DNA of 64,000 bases from Bacteroidales bacterium (GCA_022783865.1 JALFYY010000005.1:16284-80283); one strand, 5' to 3'. Counted from the first letter of the stretch, positions 1 to 9,305 are shown. Translations and numbers: made by a program. Notes: a model not told the origin generated them from the sequence alone.

Positions 1-124
1 TTGACGAGGAAAGAACGGCGGAATGCAAGGAATGGACAGATGGGTTTTGACATGTCGCTGAAAATAGATATCTTTGCAGGGTAAAGATATATTAATTTGT
101 GTGATAATCAAAACATGGTAGTGT

Positions 125-1729
125 ATGGAAATTGGAAAAAACCGATATGTGCGGCGTATTATTATGACAGCCGGGAGTAGTTGGCGCAATGGATTGATGA
201 TGGTTTTGGTATGTCTGCCACTCAGTGTGCAGGCAGTCAGTGTACAGGATTTGGAATTGTTGGACCGTGCTTTGCAAATGCGAAATGAATATGAGGCACA
301 AAAGCGGGAAAGCATTCGCAGTATTATGGATGCGGATATGGCAACTTACGACAGATATTTGGCGTTGACAGAGGAATATCAGTCGTATTCGTATGACACA
401 GCTACGCTATATGTGGAAAAAATGGCGGACGAAGCCACAACCCAGGAAGATGAACAAAAGATAACGGCTGCCAATATCAAACGGGCCTTTTTGTTTTTGA
501 GTTCGGGTTTGTTCAAAGAGAGCGCCGATGTGTTTGAGGATATGGATATTTCCGGTTTAACCCCTGATTTGAGAGCGGAATATCATATTCATTATGCCCG
601 TTTGTTATATGATATGGCGGACTATGTACATGGTCAGATCAGTGCAGAATATCTGACGATGGGACATTGCCAGAGTGAGCAAGCATTGTCGTATATCCCT
701 CACAATGATACGGTCAGATACTGGTCAACGGCTGCACTGTATGCCAGCAAACAAGATGACTATCGGTTGGCTGTCGAACGCTTTGAGAGAGCCTTGGAAT
801 GCTCAACCATTACAGAGCACGAACGGGCTATTGCCTATTCGTCGATGGGTTTTGCCTACGACTGTGAAGGAAAGCAAGATTTGGCAGACCATTACTGGAT
901 TTTAGCAGCCGTAGCCGACTTGAAGAGTTGTACGAAAGAGACGATGGCGATGAGCATTGTGGCACAACGCATGTACCAATACGGCGACATAGAACATGCG
1001 ACCCGTTATATCCAACAGGCATTGGCAGATGCGCAATTTTACAATGCCAGACACAGACAATTGCACGTGAGCAAGATATTGCCCATCATCGAGCAGCATC
1101 AGTTGCTGACACAACAGAAACAGAACAGGCGGATCAGAGTGTTGAACGTGTGTCTGTATGCTATGATTGCCGCTATGCTCGTAATGCTGTTTTTCCTTTA
1201 TAACCGCATCAAACGGACGATTGCCGCAGAGCGGAGAATGGAAGAAATGAACAGGCGGCTGAGAGAAGCGAACTATATCAAGGAGGAGTGCATTGCGACT
1301 TTTCTTTATAACGAGAGTTCGGTGTATAGCAAATTGGAACGCTACCAACGCTACGTGAAGAAGAGAGCGCAAGAAAAACGCTGGGAGGAACTGCTGCAGA
1401 TACCATCGTATGCCGATGTGAGGACACTCAGAAACGATTTTTACAAGCGTTTTGACAGTATGTTTTTACACATTTTTCCGAACTTTATTGCGCAGTTTAA
1501 TGCCCTACTCGATGATGACAAACAAATCAGATTACGAGTGGGGGAACTGTTGAATACGGAGTTGCGTATATTTGCCTTGATACGATTGGGAATCAACGAC
1601 AATCAACAGATTGCCACGCTTTTGGACTATTCTATCAATACGATTTATACCTATAAGACCAAGGTGAAAAGCTATTCTCAATTGAGCTCAGAAGAGTTTT
1701 ATCAACGACTGATGCAGATAGCGGGTTGA
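125..1729 (+). CDS. Membrane-tethered TPR protein with C-terminal HTH (DUF6377-like regulator)
   Basis: 534 aa; N-terminal hydrophobic signal, helical TPR-like repeats, central TM (VCLYAMIAAMLVMLFFLY), coiled coil and C-terminal LuxR-like HTH (NDNQQIATLLDYSINTIYTYKTKVK). TATCTTTGCA upstream near 80. Confidence 0.8.
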   Translation: MEIGKNRYVRRIIMTAGSSWRNGLMMVLVCLPLSVQAVSVQDLELLDRALQMRNEYEAQKRESIRSIMDADMATYDRYLALTEEYQSYSYDTATLYVEKMADEATTQEDEQKITAANIKRAFLFLSSGLFKESADVFEDMDISGLTPDLRAEYHIHYARLLYDMADYVHGQISAEYLTMGHCQSEQALSYIPHNDTVRYWSTAALYASKQDDYRLAVERFERALECSTITEHERAIAYSSMGFAYDCEGKQDLADHYWILAAVADLKSCTKETMAMSIVAQRMYQYGDIEHATRYIQQALADAQFYNARHRQLHVSKILPIIEQHQLLTQQKQNRRIRVLNVCLYAMIAAMLVMLFFLYNRIKRTIAAERRMEEMNRRLREANYIKEECIATFLYNESSVYSKLERYQRYVKKRAQEKRWEELLQIPSYADVRTLRNDFYKRFDSMFLHIFPNFIAQFNALLDDDKQIRLRVGELLNTELRIFALIRLGINDNQQIATLLDYSINTIYTYKTKVKSYSQLSSEEFYQRLMQIAG

Positions 1730-1734
1730 GTGCC

Positions 1735-2436
1735 TCAGTCAAACAATGTTTCCAAAACCTGGAGCGATTTGGGTTGCCGGAAATCAGCAATGTGGAGTTC
1801 GTAGTATTGGCAGAGTTTATGCAACAGTGCTTGTCGCAATGTGCGTGAGACAAGTATTTCTTCGGTAGTTTCCAAAGATTTGAGCAGTGCGGTTTCTTCT
1901 TCTGTGAAATATTGGCCGTGTTTGGGACGGATGGGTGTCAGTTCGCCGTCCTGCATATCGAGCCATGGTTCATCGCCTGACAAATCGGGCGAGATGCCGA
2001 TATATTGCATAAAGTTGAGGAGAAACTGCAAATGCAGGTTTTCAGGATTAGGAGTGCAGTCTAATTGGTAGATAAGATTTGTCAGATACTGAAAAAGCAG
2101 TGGATCGGAAAGCGGATAACGGAGTGTACGATAGAGTATTTCAGCGATGAACATCGATACGGTGCGGCGATTCATATCGGTGCGTATCTGGCGCGGAACA
2201 TATTTCAAATGCGCTGTTTTGAGGGTTTGAATCGTGCGGTTAGGCTGCAGATTTGCCTCTATTTCGATGTGCATCAAGGGCTCGAGGATACCTGCCGTAA
2301 GTTTCCCTGTCTTGCTGTGTAGCCCGTGTACCATGAGTGCAAGACGACCCTGGTCCATGGTGTAGAGATGGAGAATGGAAGCTTTGTCGGAGTACTTAGC
2401 CAAGTGGAGCACTATTGCTTCGGTCAGGATTTGCAC
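1735..2436 (-). CDS. recO: DNA repair protein RecO
   Basis: 233 aa; N-terminus TEAIVLHLAKYSDKASILHLYTMDQGRLALMVHG is typical of Bacteroidetes RecO. Confidence 0.88.
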   Translation of the reverse strand: MQILTEAIVLHLAKYSDKASILHLYTMDQGRLALMVHGLHSKTGKLTAGILEPLMHIEIEANLQPNRTIQTLKTAHLKYVPRQIRTDMNRRTVSMFIAEILYRTLRYPLSDPLLFQYLTNLIYQLDCTPNPENLHLQFLLNFMQYIGISPDLSGDEPWLDMQDGELTPIRPKHGQYFTEEETALLKSLETTEEILVSRTLRQALLHKLCQYYELHIADFRQPKSLQVLETLFD

Positions 2437-2470
2437 AGTATCTGATTATTATTGCGTTATCTGATTATTC

Positions 2471-2490
2471 AGACGGGGCACGCCCCGTCT
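2471..2490. repeat. GC-rich perfect palindrome AGACGGGGCA/CGCCCCGTCT hairpin
   Basis: agacggggcacgccccgtct, followed by ctac. Confidence 0.6.
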
Positions 2491-2519
2491 CTACAGGGTG
2501 GAATATGCTTGTAGACACT

Positions 2520-2557
2520 ACAGAGTCCCTATACGAAATTTTATATAGGGACTCTGT
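2520..2557. terminator. 14-bp perfect hairpin, likely terminator of the CoA-transferase gene
   Basis: acagagtccctata-cgaaatttta-tatagggactctgt, between two minus-strand genes. Confidence 0.55.
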
Positions 2558-2613
2558 GTGCCGATATTCAGACATACGCTGATAATTATATAGTGTGGTG
2601 CCTGAGTTGAAGG

Positions 2614-4104
2614 TTACTTATACTCTTCCCATTTCGTGTTGAGCATATTGCCCGATTTGGCGAACTCGCGGTGCATGGCGGTAGCCAGCGCCAGGTTGTG
2701 CGGCGTATGGGCTTTGACGGACAATTCCAAGTACTCGCGCAACAACGGCTTGTACTCCGGTGCAACGCAGTTGTCGATAATGCAATGGGCGCGTTGTATC
2801 GGACTCTTGCCGCGCAGGTCGGCAATACCTTGTTCCGTAATGATTACCTTCACGGAGTGTTCCGAGTGGTCAAGGTGCGACACCATCGGTACGAACGACG
2901 AGATTGCCCCACCCTTGGCGGTGCTCGGTGTGGTGAAGATACTGATATAAGCGTTGCGGGTGAAATCGCCGCTACCGCCGATACCGTTCATCATCTTCGT
3001 ACCGAGTACGTGGGTAGAATTGATATTGCCATAAATGTCGGCTTCCAAAGCGGTGTTGATGGTAATCAAACCGAGACGGCGTGCCACTTCGGGATTGTTC
3101 GAAATCTCTTGCGGACGGAGCACAATCTTGTCGTGGAAGAAATCCATGTGGTCGATAATGTCTTGCAACTTGTCTGCACCTACGGTAAGTGAGCAGCCGG
3201 AAGCGAATTTCACATGCCCTTCTTTCATCAGTCCTACCACTGCGTCCTGTATCACTTCGGTGTACATTTCAAATGCGGGAATGTGCGGGTTTTCTCCCAA
3301 TGCGCCCAATACGGCATTGGCGATGTTGCCTACACCCGATTGAATAGGAAGGAACGTCTTCGGTATGCGTCCTGCTTTTATTTCCGTTTCAAGGAACAAA
3401 GCCACGTTGGCACCTATCTTTGCAGTGGTCTCGTCCAATGCGGCGAACTTGCCTACTTCGTTCGGACGGTTGGTGCGTACGATGGCAACGATTTTGGCAG
3501 GATCCACTTTGATGCAGTCGGTGCCGATACGGTCGCTTACGTGATAAATCGGTATCTCTCGGCGGAGAGGCGGATCAAGCGGTTCGTAGATGTCGTGCAT
3601 ACCGCGCATGCAGGCGGGCATGGCTTCGTTCAGTTCTACTATGATGTGGTCGGCAAGACGGCAGATGGTCGGCATAATGCCTACACCGGCGGTCGGTACT
3701 ATTTCGCCTTCGTCAGTCACTTCGCAAGCTTCCACAATGGCAAACTTGGGCTTCGGAAGAAAACCGTAGCGCAACTCTTGTGCCAGATGCGAAAGGTGCA
3801 TGTCGAAATAATGGGCGTCTTGGTTGTTCAGTTCCGTACGCAGGTCTTTGTTTGACTGGTAAGGAGTACGGAACAGAATGGCATGGGCACGGGCAAGCAT
3901 ACCGTCGCAACTGTCGCCGGTACTGGCACCTGTGTACATACCTATTTTGAATTCTTCACCGCGGGCGTGAAACGCTTCCGCACGATGGGCGATAGCGGTA
4001 GGTACCTCTTTCGGGGCACCGGCGGGAGTGAAACCGCCGAATCCGATAACATCGCCGTTTTGGATAAACTCCGCTGCTTCAGCGGCAGTCATATACTTGT
4101 ACAT
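2614..4104 (-). CDS. Acetyl-CoA hydrolase/transferase family (succinyl-CoA:acetate CoA-transferase-like)
   Basis: 496 aa; GFGGFTPAGAPKEVP, TGGSGDFTRNAYIS-like and TEQGIADLRGKSP motifs. Confidence 0.88.
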   Translation of the reverse strand: MYKYMTAAEAAEFIQNGDVIGFGGFTPAGAPKEVPTAIAHRAEAFHARGEEFKIGMYTGASTGDSCDGMLARAHAILFRTPYQSNKDLRTELNNQDAHYFDMHLSHLAQELRYGFLPKPKFAIVEACEVTDEGEIVPTAGVGIMPTICRLADHIIVELNEAMPACMRGMHDIYEPLDPPLRREIPIYHVSDRIGTDCIKVDPAKIVAIVRTNRPNEVGKFAALDETTAKIGANVALFLETEIKAGRIPKTFLPIQSGVGNIANAVLGALGENPHIPAFEMYTEVIQDAVVGLMKEGHVKFASGCSLTVGADKLQDIIDHMDFFHDKIVLRPQEISNNPEVARRLGLITINTALEADIYGNINSTHVLGTKMMNGIGGSGDFTRNAYISIFTTPSTAKGGAISSFVPMVSHLDHSEHSVKVIITEQGIADLRGKSPIQRAHCIIDNCVAPEYKPLLREYLELSVKAHTPHNLALATAMHREFAKSGNMLNTKWEEYK

Positions 4105-4190
4105 ATTGCAATAAATTATAAGTTTATACGTGATTTAAGGGATTGCAAAGTTACGGCTTTTTCTGCAAACAAGCAAATATGGGGGGAATT

Positions 4191-4246
4191 GCGGAGTTGA
4201 ATAGTTGAGGAGATGAGGAGTTGAGTAGTTGAAGAATTGAGGACCT
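4191..4246 (+). repeat. 8-nt tandem array (7 units, GAGGAGTT-like)
   Basis: gcggagtt gaatagtt gaggagat gaggagtt gagtagtt gaagaatt gaggacct. Confidence 0.75.
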
Positions 4247-4290
4247 GAATCTTAGCAGTATATTAAAATTATTAACGCTGTTTTTTCTCA

Positions 4291-4323
4291 TAAACCTTGT
4301 ATGACCCTTGTATAACCCTTGCG
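4291..4323 (+). repeat. 11-nt tandem array (3 units, TATGACCCTTG family)
   Basis: taaaccttgta tgacccttgta taacccttgcg. Confidence 0.75.
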
Positions 4324-4353
4324 AGGGGTGCGTGATGGTTGCTGACTTTGTTT

Positions 4354-4393
4354 GTTTAGTTGTGGAGTTGTAAAGATGTGGAGATGTATGGAT
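4354..4393 (+). repeat. 8-nt tandem array (5 units)
   Basis: gtttagtt gtggagtt gtaaagat gtggagat gtatggat. Confidence 0.65.
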
Positions 4394-4415
4394 GATTAGT
4401 AGTGTTGTGCAAGTG

Positions 4416-4448
4416 CCGCATGGGTAGCGTATGAGTGGCGCATGAGCA
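4416..4448 (+). repeat. 11-nt tandem array (3 units)
   Basis: ccgcatgggta gcgtatgagtg gcgcatgagca. Confidence 0.65.
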
Positions 4449-4476
4449 GCCAAATGAAATATATGTGCAATTGTGC

Positions 4477-4556
4477 TGCAAAGATAGTGAGAAAAAGCCA
4501 TATTCTATTCCCGAAAGTTTGGGAATGAAACAGGACAAAAATGTATTATCTTTGCA
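4477..4556. promoter_or_regulatory. 80-bp symmetric divergent-promoter element, copy 1
   Basis: tgcaaagata-N20-ATTCCCGAAAGTTTGGGAAT-N20-tatctttgca. Confidence 0.7.
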
Positions 4557-4559
4557 GCG

Positions 4560-4639
4560 TGCAAAGGTAGAACAAAGTTTTGATTTGCCATTCCCAAAAG
4601 TTTGGGAATGAAATCGGCAGAAAATGTATTATCTTTGCA
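4560..4639. promoter_or_regulatory. 80-bp symmetric divergent-promoter element, copy 2
   Basis: tgcaaaggta-N20-ATTCCCAAAAGTTTGGGAAT-N20-tatctttgca; 3 nt after copy 1. Confidence 0.75.
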
Positions 4640-4792
4640 AACGCAATGCAATAGGTTGGGGCAAATGGCGAAAACATACTGTAAAACATAAATTCAGCTA
4701 TTTGTTTGTTTACTTGTTTATTGTATATTTGCAAACAAAAAATATCTTTCAAAAAGAAGGCAGGTTATAAATCGTATTAATTTCTATATGCT

Positions 4793-4915
4793 ATGAAAAA
4801 ACTTCTTCTCTTTGGAGCGATGCTGTTCTTTGCATGGCTTCCGATGATGGCACAAAACAGCCAAGCACAAACGATACAGCAGTTGCAAGAGCAACTCAAT
4901 AGTTTAACCCGTTAA
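4793..4915 (+). CDS. Short exported peptide or truncated gene start (40 aa)
   Basis: MKKLLLFGAMLFFAWLPMMAQNSQAQTIQQLQEQLNSLTR: signal peptide plus short tail; TGTATATTTGCA upstream. Confidence 0.45.
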   Translation: MKKLLLFGAMLFFAWLPMMAQNSQAQTIQQLQEQLNSLTR

Positions 4916-4928
4916 GGAAAGTATAATC

Positions 4929-5657
4929 ATGAAAGCAAAGATGTTTCTTTTACTCAGTTTGTGTTTAGGCCTTGCGGCTTGTAACGAGTCACAGGAAGTT
5001 AAAAATACTCCTTATATGCCTTATGAATGGGGTAATGGAGAAGTGTACGTCCTTCAATTTAAGAAACCTGAATACAAAGAGTACATTATGGCATATCATC
5101 CACCCTATGATAATACCTGCCTATACACTAATTATGTTTCTCAACCTATATATCCTACTTTACCTATAGAAGTATTAGATGTTTATCATCAATCTCCTTA
5201 TATAGATTTAGTGGATAATTATGTCTTATTAGATTGGAAAAATTATCATTTTATTACCCAAACGTATCAGTCTGGGTACAAAAATAGAATGGTCATTATA
5301 AGAAACAAATGGGATGAATATGATGATGCCGGACAGCAATGGCCTTTAGAAAATTTGTATGTTACGGACCCATGTGAAAAACTATGTAATTTTAAAGTAG
5401 ATACTCTTTGCTTTTATAATAATGGATTAGAATATCCTTGTTTACCTAAATTTATTCTAGGTGGTATTGACAAGAGAGACTGGGAGGAAAAATACGAATA
5501 TAATAGTAGGAGACAAGAAGAACTTGAGCAAGAAATTGTAGAGGCAGACAATGCTTTTGCAGAATACAAAGAGATTCTTATCAAAATGATTAACGAAGGT
5601 GTGTTAGAACACTATGCCAATTATGAAGTACACTATGTAAATTATGAAGGGAAATGA
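4929..5657 (+). CDS. Hypothetical lipoprotein
   Basis: 242 aa; lipobox LGLAAC; ATGA overlap with next ORF. Confidence 0.65.
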   Translation: MKAKMFLLLSLCLGLAACNESQEVKNTPYMPYEWGNGEVYVLQFKKPEYKEYIMAYHPPYDNTCLYTNYVSQPIYPTLPIEVLDVYHQSPYIDLVDNYVLLDWKNYHFITQTYQSGYKNRMVIIRNKWDEYDDAGQQWPLENLYVTDPCEKLCNFKVDTLCFYNNGLEYPCLPKFILGGIDKRDWEEKYEYNSRRQEELEQEIVEADNAFAEYKEILIKMINEGVLEHYANYEVHYVNYEGK

Positions 5658-5899
5658 AGACAAAGAAATATATTATAATACTATGCTTGCTTCTGATTAG
5701 TGGAGTTGGTATGAGTTATGCCCAACATATCAGCATCAACAAAGCTATTGATATCGGAGTACGTTTTTTTGAGCAAGAAGCAGTAAACTCCAATTCTCCA
5801 AGGCATGTATCTGCGATGGGCGGAAATCTGATGGCAACGGCAAGCGGAAAAAATATATTAACAGACATTTGTGAAACTATAATTATCTACGCAATATGA
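5654..5899 (+). pseudogene. Truncated secreted protein, possibly C10 (streptopain-like) protease propeptide remnant
   Basis: Signal peptide followed by SINKAIDIGVRFFEQEAVNSNSPRHVSAMG, then an unrelated short tail; no catalytic domain. Confidence 0.4.
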
Positions 5900-6375
5900 A
5901 AAAAATCATCAATTTGTTATTTATGGGTTTAGTAATGTTATTCGTTAGTTGCAATAAACCTTTTGAAGAAACAGAATGTATTGTGGAAGGAGTCTTGACT
6001 ATAGGAGCAAATCCATGTATGTCAGACCCTTGTTTACCGGGAGTGGGATTGTGGATTGTGACAGAGAGTAAATCGTATGTGGTTAATAACTATTGGATAG
6101 ACTCTTCTGAGGAGATATGCGTTGGGGGAATTACTGCACATTGTGGTGATTCCATAAGGGCATATGGTATATCAAGATCTTATTATGACCATAATGGTGA
6201 TGTGTTTTTTGAAATATCTATTGATTCATTAGTATTATTGTCACCTTTAATAGAAACGAAAGATTCAATATATACTACGATAACCGGCTCTTTCTTAATT
6301 GCTCCAAACACAGAAGAATGTTGGATTGATTATGTTCGTGTTTCTACTAACTGCGATACACCAAATGAAGATTAG
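5896..6375 (+). CDS. Hypothetical lipoprotein
   Basis: 159 aa; lipobox LFVSC; ATGA overlap with previous ORF. Confidence 0.6.
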   Translation: MKKIINLLFMGLVMLFVSCNKPFEETECIVEGVLTIGANPCMSDPCLPGVGLWIVTESKSYVVNNYWIDSSEEICVGGITAHCGDSIRAYGISRSYYDHNGDVFFEISIDSLVLLSPLIETKDSIYTTITGSFLIAPNTEECWIDYVRVSTNCDTPNED

Positions 6376-6743
6376 AGTTGTGTGACAATCTGCAATACGG
6401 AAATATGTGGTATGTATTTAGATGATAAGCGCATTTTAGTAGAGGCATAAGGATTAACTTATCCGATATTTGATTCCATACGTGGGAAAAAGAGAAATGA
6501 GATATTAATTGATAATATTTAATCTGTCGCTAAATAGCCGCGAGATTGACGGTTGGATTATTGACACCAAAGGTGATGTGTATTTCATTAGTAAGAGTCC
6601 ACCTGATTGATAAAGATAGTTTGCTAAAAACAGAATCTTAATAGGTAAGCGGTTTGCATTGTAGTAGATATAGATACAATATTTGTCTATATCCAATATC
6701 TTTTGTATCTTTGCAACAAAGAATTATTGCAAAAATAGAGAGT

Positions 6744-7211
6744 ATGACAGATAAAGATTTTATGCGGCAGGCGATTGCCCTCTCAGTGGAGAATGTACGG
6801 AATGGCGGTGGCCCGTTTGGGGCTGTAATCGTGAAAGACGGCGAAGTGATTGCCACAGGTGTGAACCGTGTGACAGCCAATTGTGATCCAACGGCTCATG
6901 CCGAAGTGTCGGCTATTCGTGCGGCTTGCCAAAAAATGGGTACATTCGATTTGTCGGGCTGCACCATCTACACTTCGTGCGAGCCGTGTCCGATGTGTTT
7001 GGGCGCGATTTATTGGGCGCATCTGGACCGTATGTTCTATGGCAACAATCAAGTGGATGCCGCCCGTATCGGTTTCGACGACAAATTTATCTACGATGAG
7101 ATAGATCTGAAGATTGAAGACCGCCGGTTGAAATCGGTTCAACTCTTGCCCGAAGAAGCGATAAAAGCTTTTGAGGCTTGGGAACTCAATACGGACAAAG
7201 TAGAATACTGA
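6744..7211 (+). CDS. Nucleoside/guanine deaminase (CMP/dCMP deaminase fold)
   Basis: HAEVSAIRAA and CEPCPMCLGAIYWAHLDRMFYGN zinc deaminase motifs; start moved to internal ATG 3' of TATCTTTGCA. Confidence 0.9.
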   Translation: MTDKDFMRQAIALSVENVRNGGGPFGAVIVKDGEVIATGVNRVTANCDPTAHAEVSAIRAACQKMGTFDLSGCTIYTSCEPCPMCLGAIYWAHLDRMFYGNNQVDAARIGFDDKFIYDEIDLKIEDRRLKSVQLLPEEAIKAFEAWELNTDKVEY

Positions 7212-7333
7212 TTCTATACCTACCTGCCTGAGATACAGATTGCTGAGGCTGTTTGTGTTGCAGGGCAAAGAATGCTGTTGCACTATGGGGCAATGGCAAT
7301 TAGGCATTTGTAGAACTTAAAATCGGAATAAGG

Positions 7334-8149
7334 ATGGAACAACTGAATGTGTTTGATTACTCTAACACATTGATTGCTTGCTATTTCACCGACAACAAGC
7401 ATTGTGTACACGCGAACAAAGACCATACGCTGATGTATATTTGTTCGGGCGAGTTGGAAATCGAAGAAAACGGGCGGAACACCTTGTTGCGCCCGGGCGA
7501 TTGTGCTTTTATGCGAAGAGACAACCGGCTGATAATGAACAAACATGCAGATGAGCAACATCCGTATAAGTCGATAATGCTGAAATTTTCAAGGTCTTTC
7601 CTCAGAGAGTTCTATCGGGCTATTGCCAAAGACGATTTGCCTGCACAATCGAAACGGGCGAAAGACAGTTTGGTGGTGTTACCGAATAACCGTCCGGATA
7701 TCAGAGGTTTGTTCAACTCGGTTATTCCTTATTTTGATGCCGGTACGAAGCCGTCGGAGGAGATACTGAAACTGAAAATGACCGAAGGACTATATGTGCT
7801 GCTCAATACCGACGAGAATCTGTATGCCTCGTTGTTTGATTTTGTGGACCCGTGGAAGATAGATATAATCGACTACTTGGAGCAGAACTATATGAACGAA
7901 CTCTCGATACAGCAGATTGCTTATTACACGGGAAGAAGTCTGTCAACTTTCAAACGCGACTTTGCCAAAGTGAGTAATCTGACGCCTGAGAAATGGATTA
8001 TCCGCAGAAGGCTCGAAGCAGCGCACGAACTCATACAGCAAGGCAAACGCAGAGTGACTGACGTGTGTTTTGATGTGGGATTCAAGAACTTGTCGCACTT
8101 TTCGAAACTCTATAAAGAGACTTACGGCTATGCACCGAGTGCGGCATAG
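7334..8149 (+). CDS. AraC-family transcriptional regulator (ExsA-like)
   Basis: 271 aa; C-terminal double HTH (LSIQQIAYYTGRSLSTFKRDFAKV ... VTDVCFDVGFKNLSHFSKLYKETYGYAPS). Confidence 0.9.
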   Translation: MEQLNVFDYSNTLIACYFTDNKHCVHANKDHTLMYICSGELEIEENGRNTLLRPGDCAFMRRDNRLIMNKHADEQHPYKSIMLKFSRSFLREFYRAIAKDDLPAQSKRAKDSLVVLPNNRPDIRGLFNSVIPYFDAGTKPSEEILKLKMTEGLYVLLNTDENLYASLFDFVDPWKIDIIDYLEQNYMNELSIQQIAYYTGRSLSTFKRDFAKVSNLTPEKWIIRRRLEAAHELIQQGKRRVTDVCFDVGFKNLSHFSKLYKETYGYAPSAA

Positions 8150-8267
8150 CAGAATAGGGTAATTACAATTTGAACTTACAGACAAAGTAATTTGAGCTTC
8201 ACAGCAAAAGTCTTGTGGAGCATATGCCGTATCTTTGCAGCGGAATTAACACTAAATCCTATTTGAT

Positions 8268-9023
8268 ATGAAACACATTACCTATATCTGTTGCCTTTTG
8301 TTGACCGGGACAATGATGTTTACTTCTTGCAAAACTGATAATCAACAACAAACGAATATGGAAACATTGCAATTGACACATGAATGGGACAAAACTTTCC
8401 CGCAAAGCGACAAGGTGGAACATGCAAAAGTGACGTTCCACAACCGATATGGCATTACTTTGGCGGCAGATTTGTATAAGCCGCTGAACAGCAAAGGACG
8501 ATTGGCGGCAATAGCCGTAAGCGGTCCTTATGGAGCAGTAAAGGAACAAGTATCAGGACGTTATGCGCAAACTTTGGCAGAACGGGGCTTTCTGACGATT
8601 GCTTTCGACCCTTCGTTCTACGGAGAGAGTAGTGGTGAACCGCGTTATCTGACTTCACCTGAAATCAGTACGGACGATTTCAGTGCGGCTGTGGATTATC
8701 TGTTGACACGTCAGGACGTAGATGCAGAGCGTATCGGTATTCTCGGAATCTGCGGTTGGGGAGGTTTTGCTTTGAATGCGGCTGCCGTTGATACACGTAT
8801 CAAAGCAACGGTTACTTCCACCATGTACGATATGAGCAGAGTGCTTGCAAACGGATATTTTGATGTCGGTGCTGTGGAAAGCTACTTCTCCCAATACTTT
8901 TGCCGGAATATGGAACTATACACACCCCATAGTGCAACTGAAAATTGCCTATTGTATGCATACCTCCTCAACGATGCGTACATACTTGCATATGTATTAC
9001 GAACCGCAATATCTTTATTATAA
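8268..9023 (+). pseudogene. Alpha/beta hydrolase lipoprotein, C-terminally truncated
   Basis: Lipobox MMFTSC, nucleophile elbow GICGWGG; homology ends near MYDMSRVLANGYFDV, followed by non-hydrolase sequence. Confidence 0.65.
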
Positions 9024-9102
9024 CAACCAACCGGCACATACACAATATCTGCGCCATACAATAGGTATTGGGTGTACATTTCGCTTGAATGGATTCAAAT
9101 AA
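8992..9102 (+). pseudogene. Remnant of an outer-membrane beta-barrel C-terminus
   Basis: +1 frame: MYYEPQYLYYNNQPAHTQYLRHTIGIGCTFRLNGFK*, aromatic alternation and OMP-like terminal strand. Confidence 0.4.
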
Positions 9103-9305
9103 GCATAGTTGTATAACTAATTGTACTTTGCCGACAACAGATTGGCAAACTTTTGCAATATGATAAAAAAAGAAACGGAGAAATGAAATAGATGATTTGT
9201 ATATGAAAAATCTTTTGTATCTTTGCACCAGTAAAAATACTATAATAAGAATTGCTCCTTTGCCCTTGTTACAGGGGGGCGTGAGGCTTAAACAAACAAA
9301 ATGTT

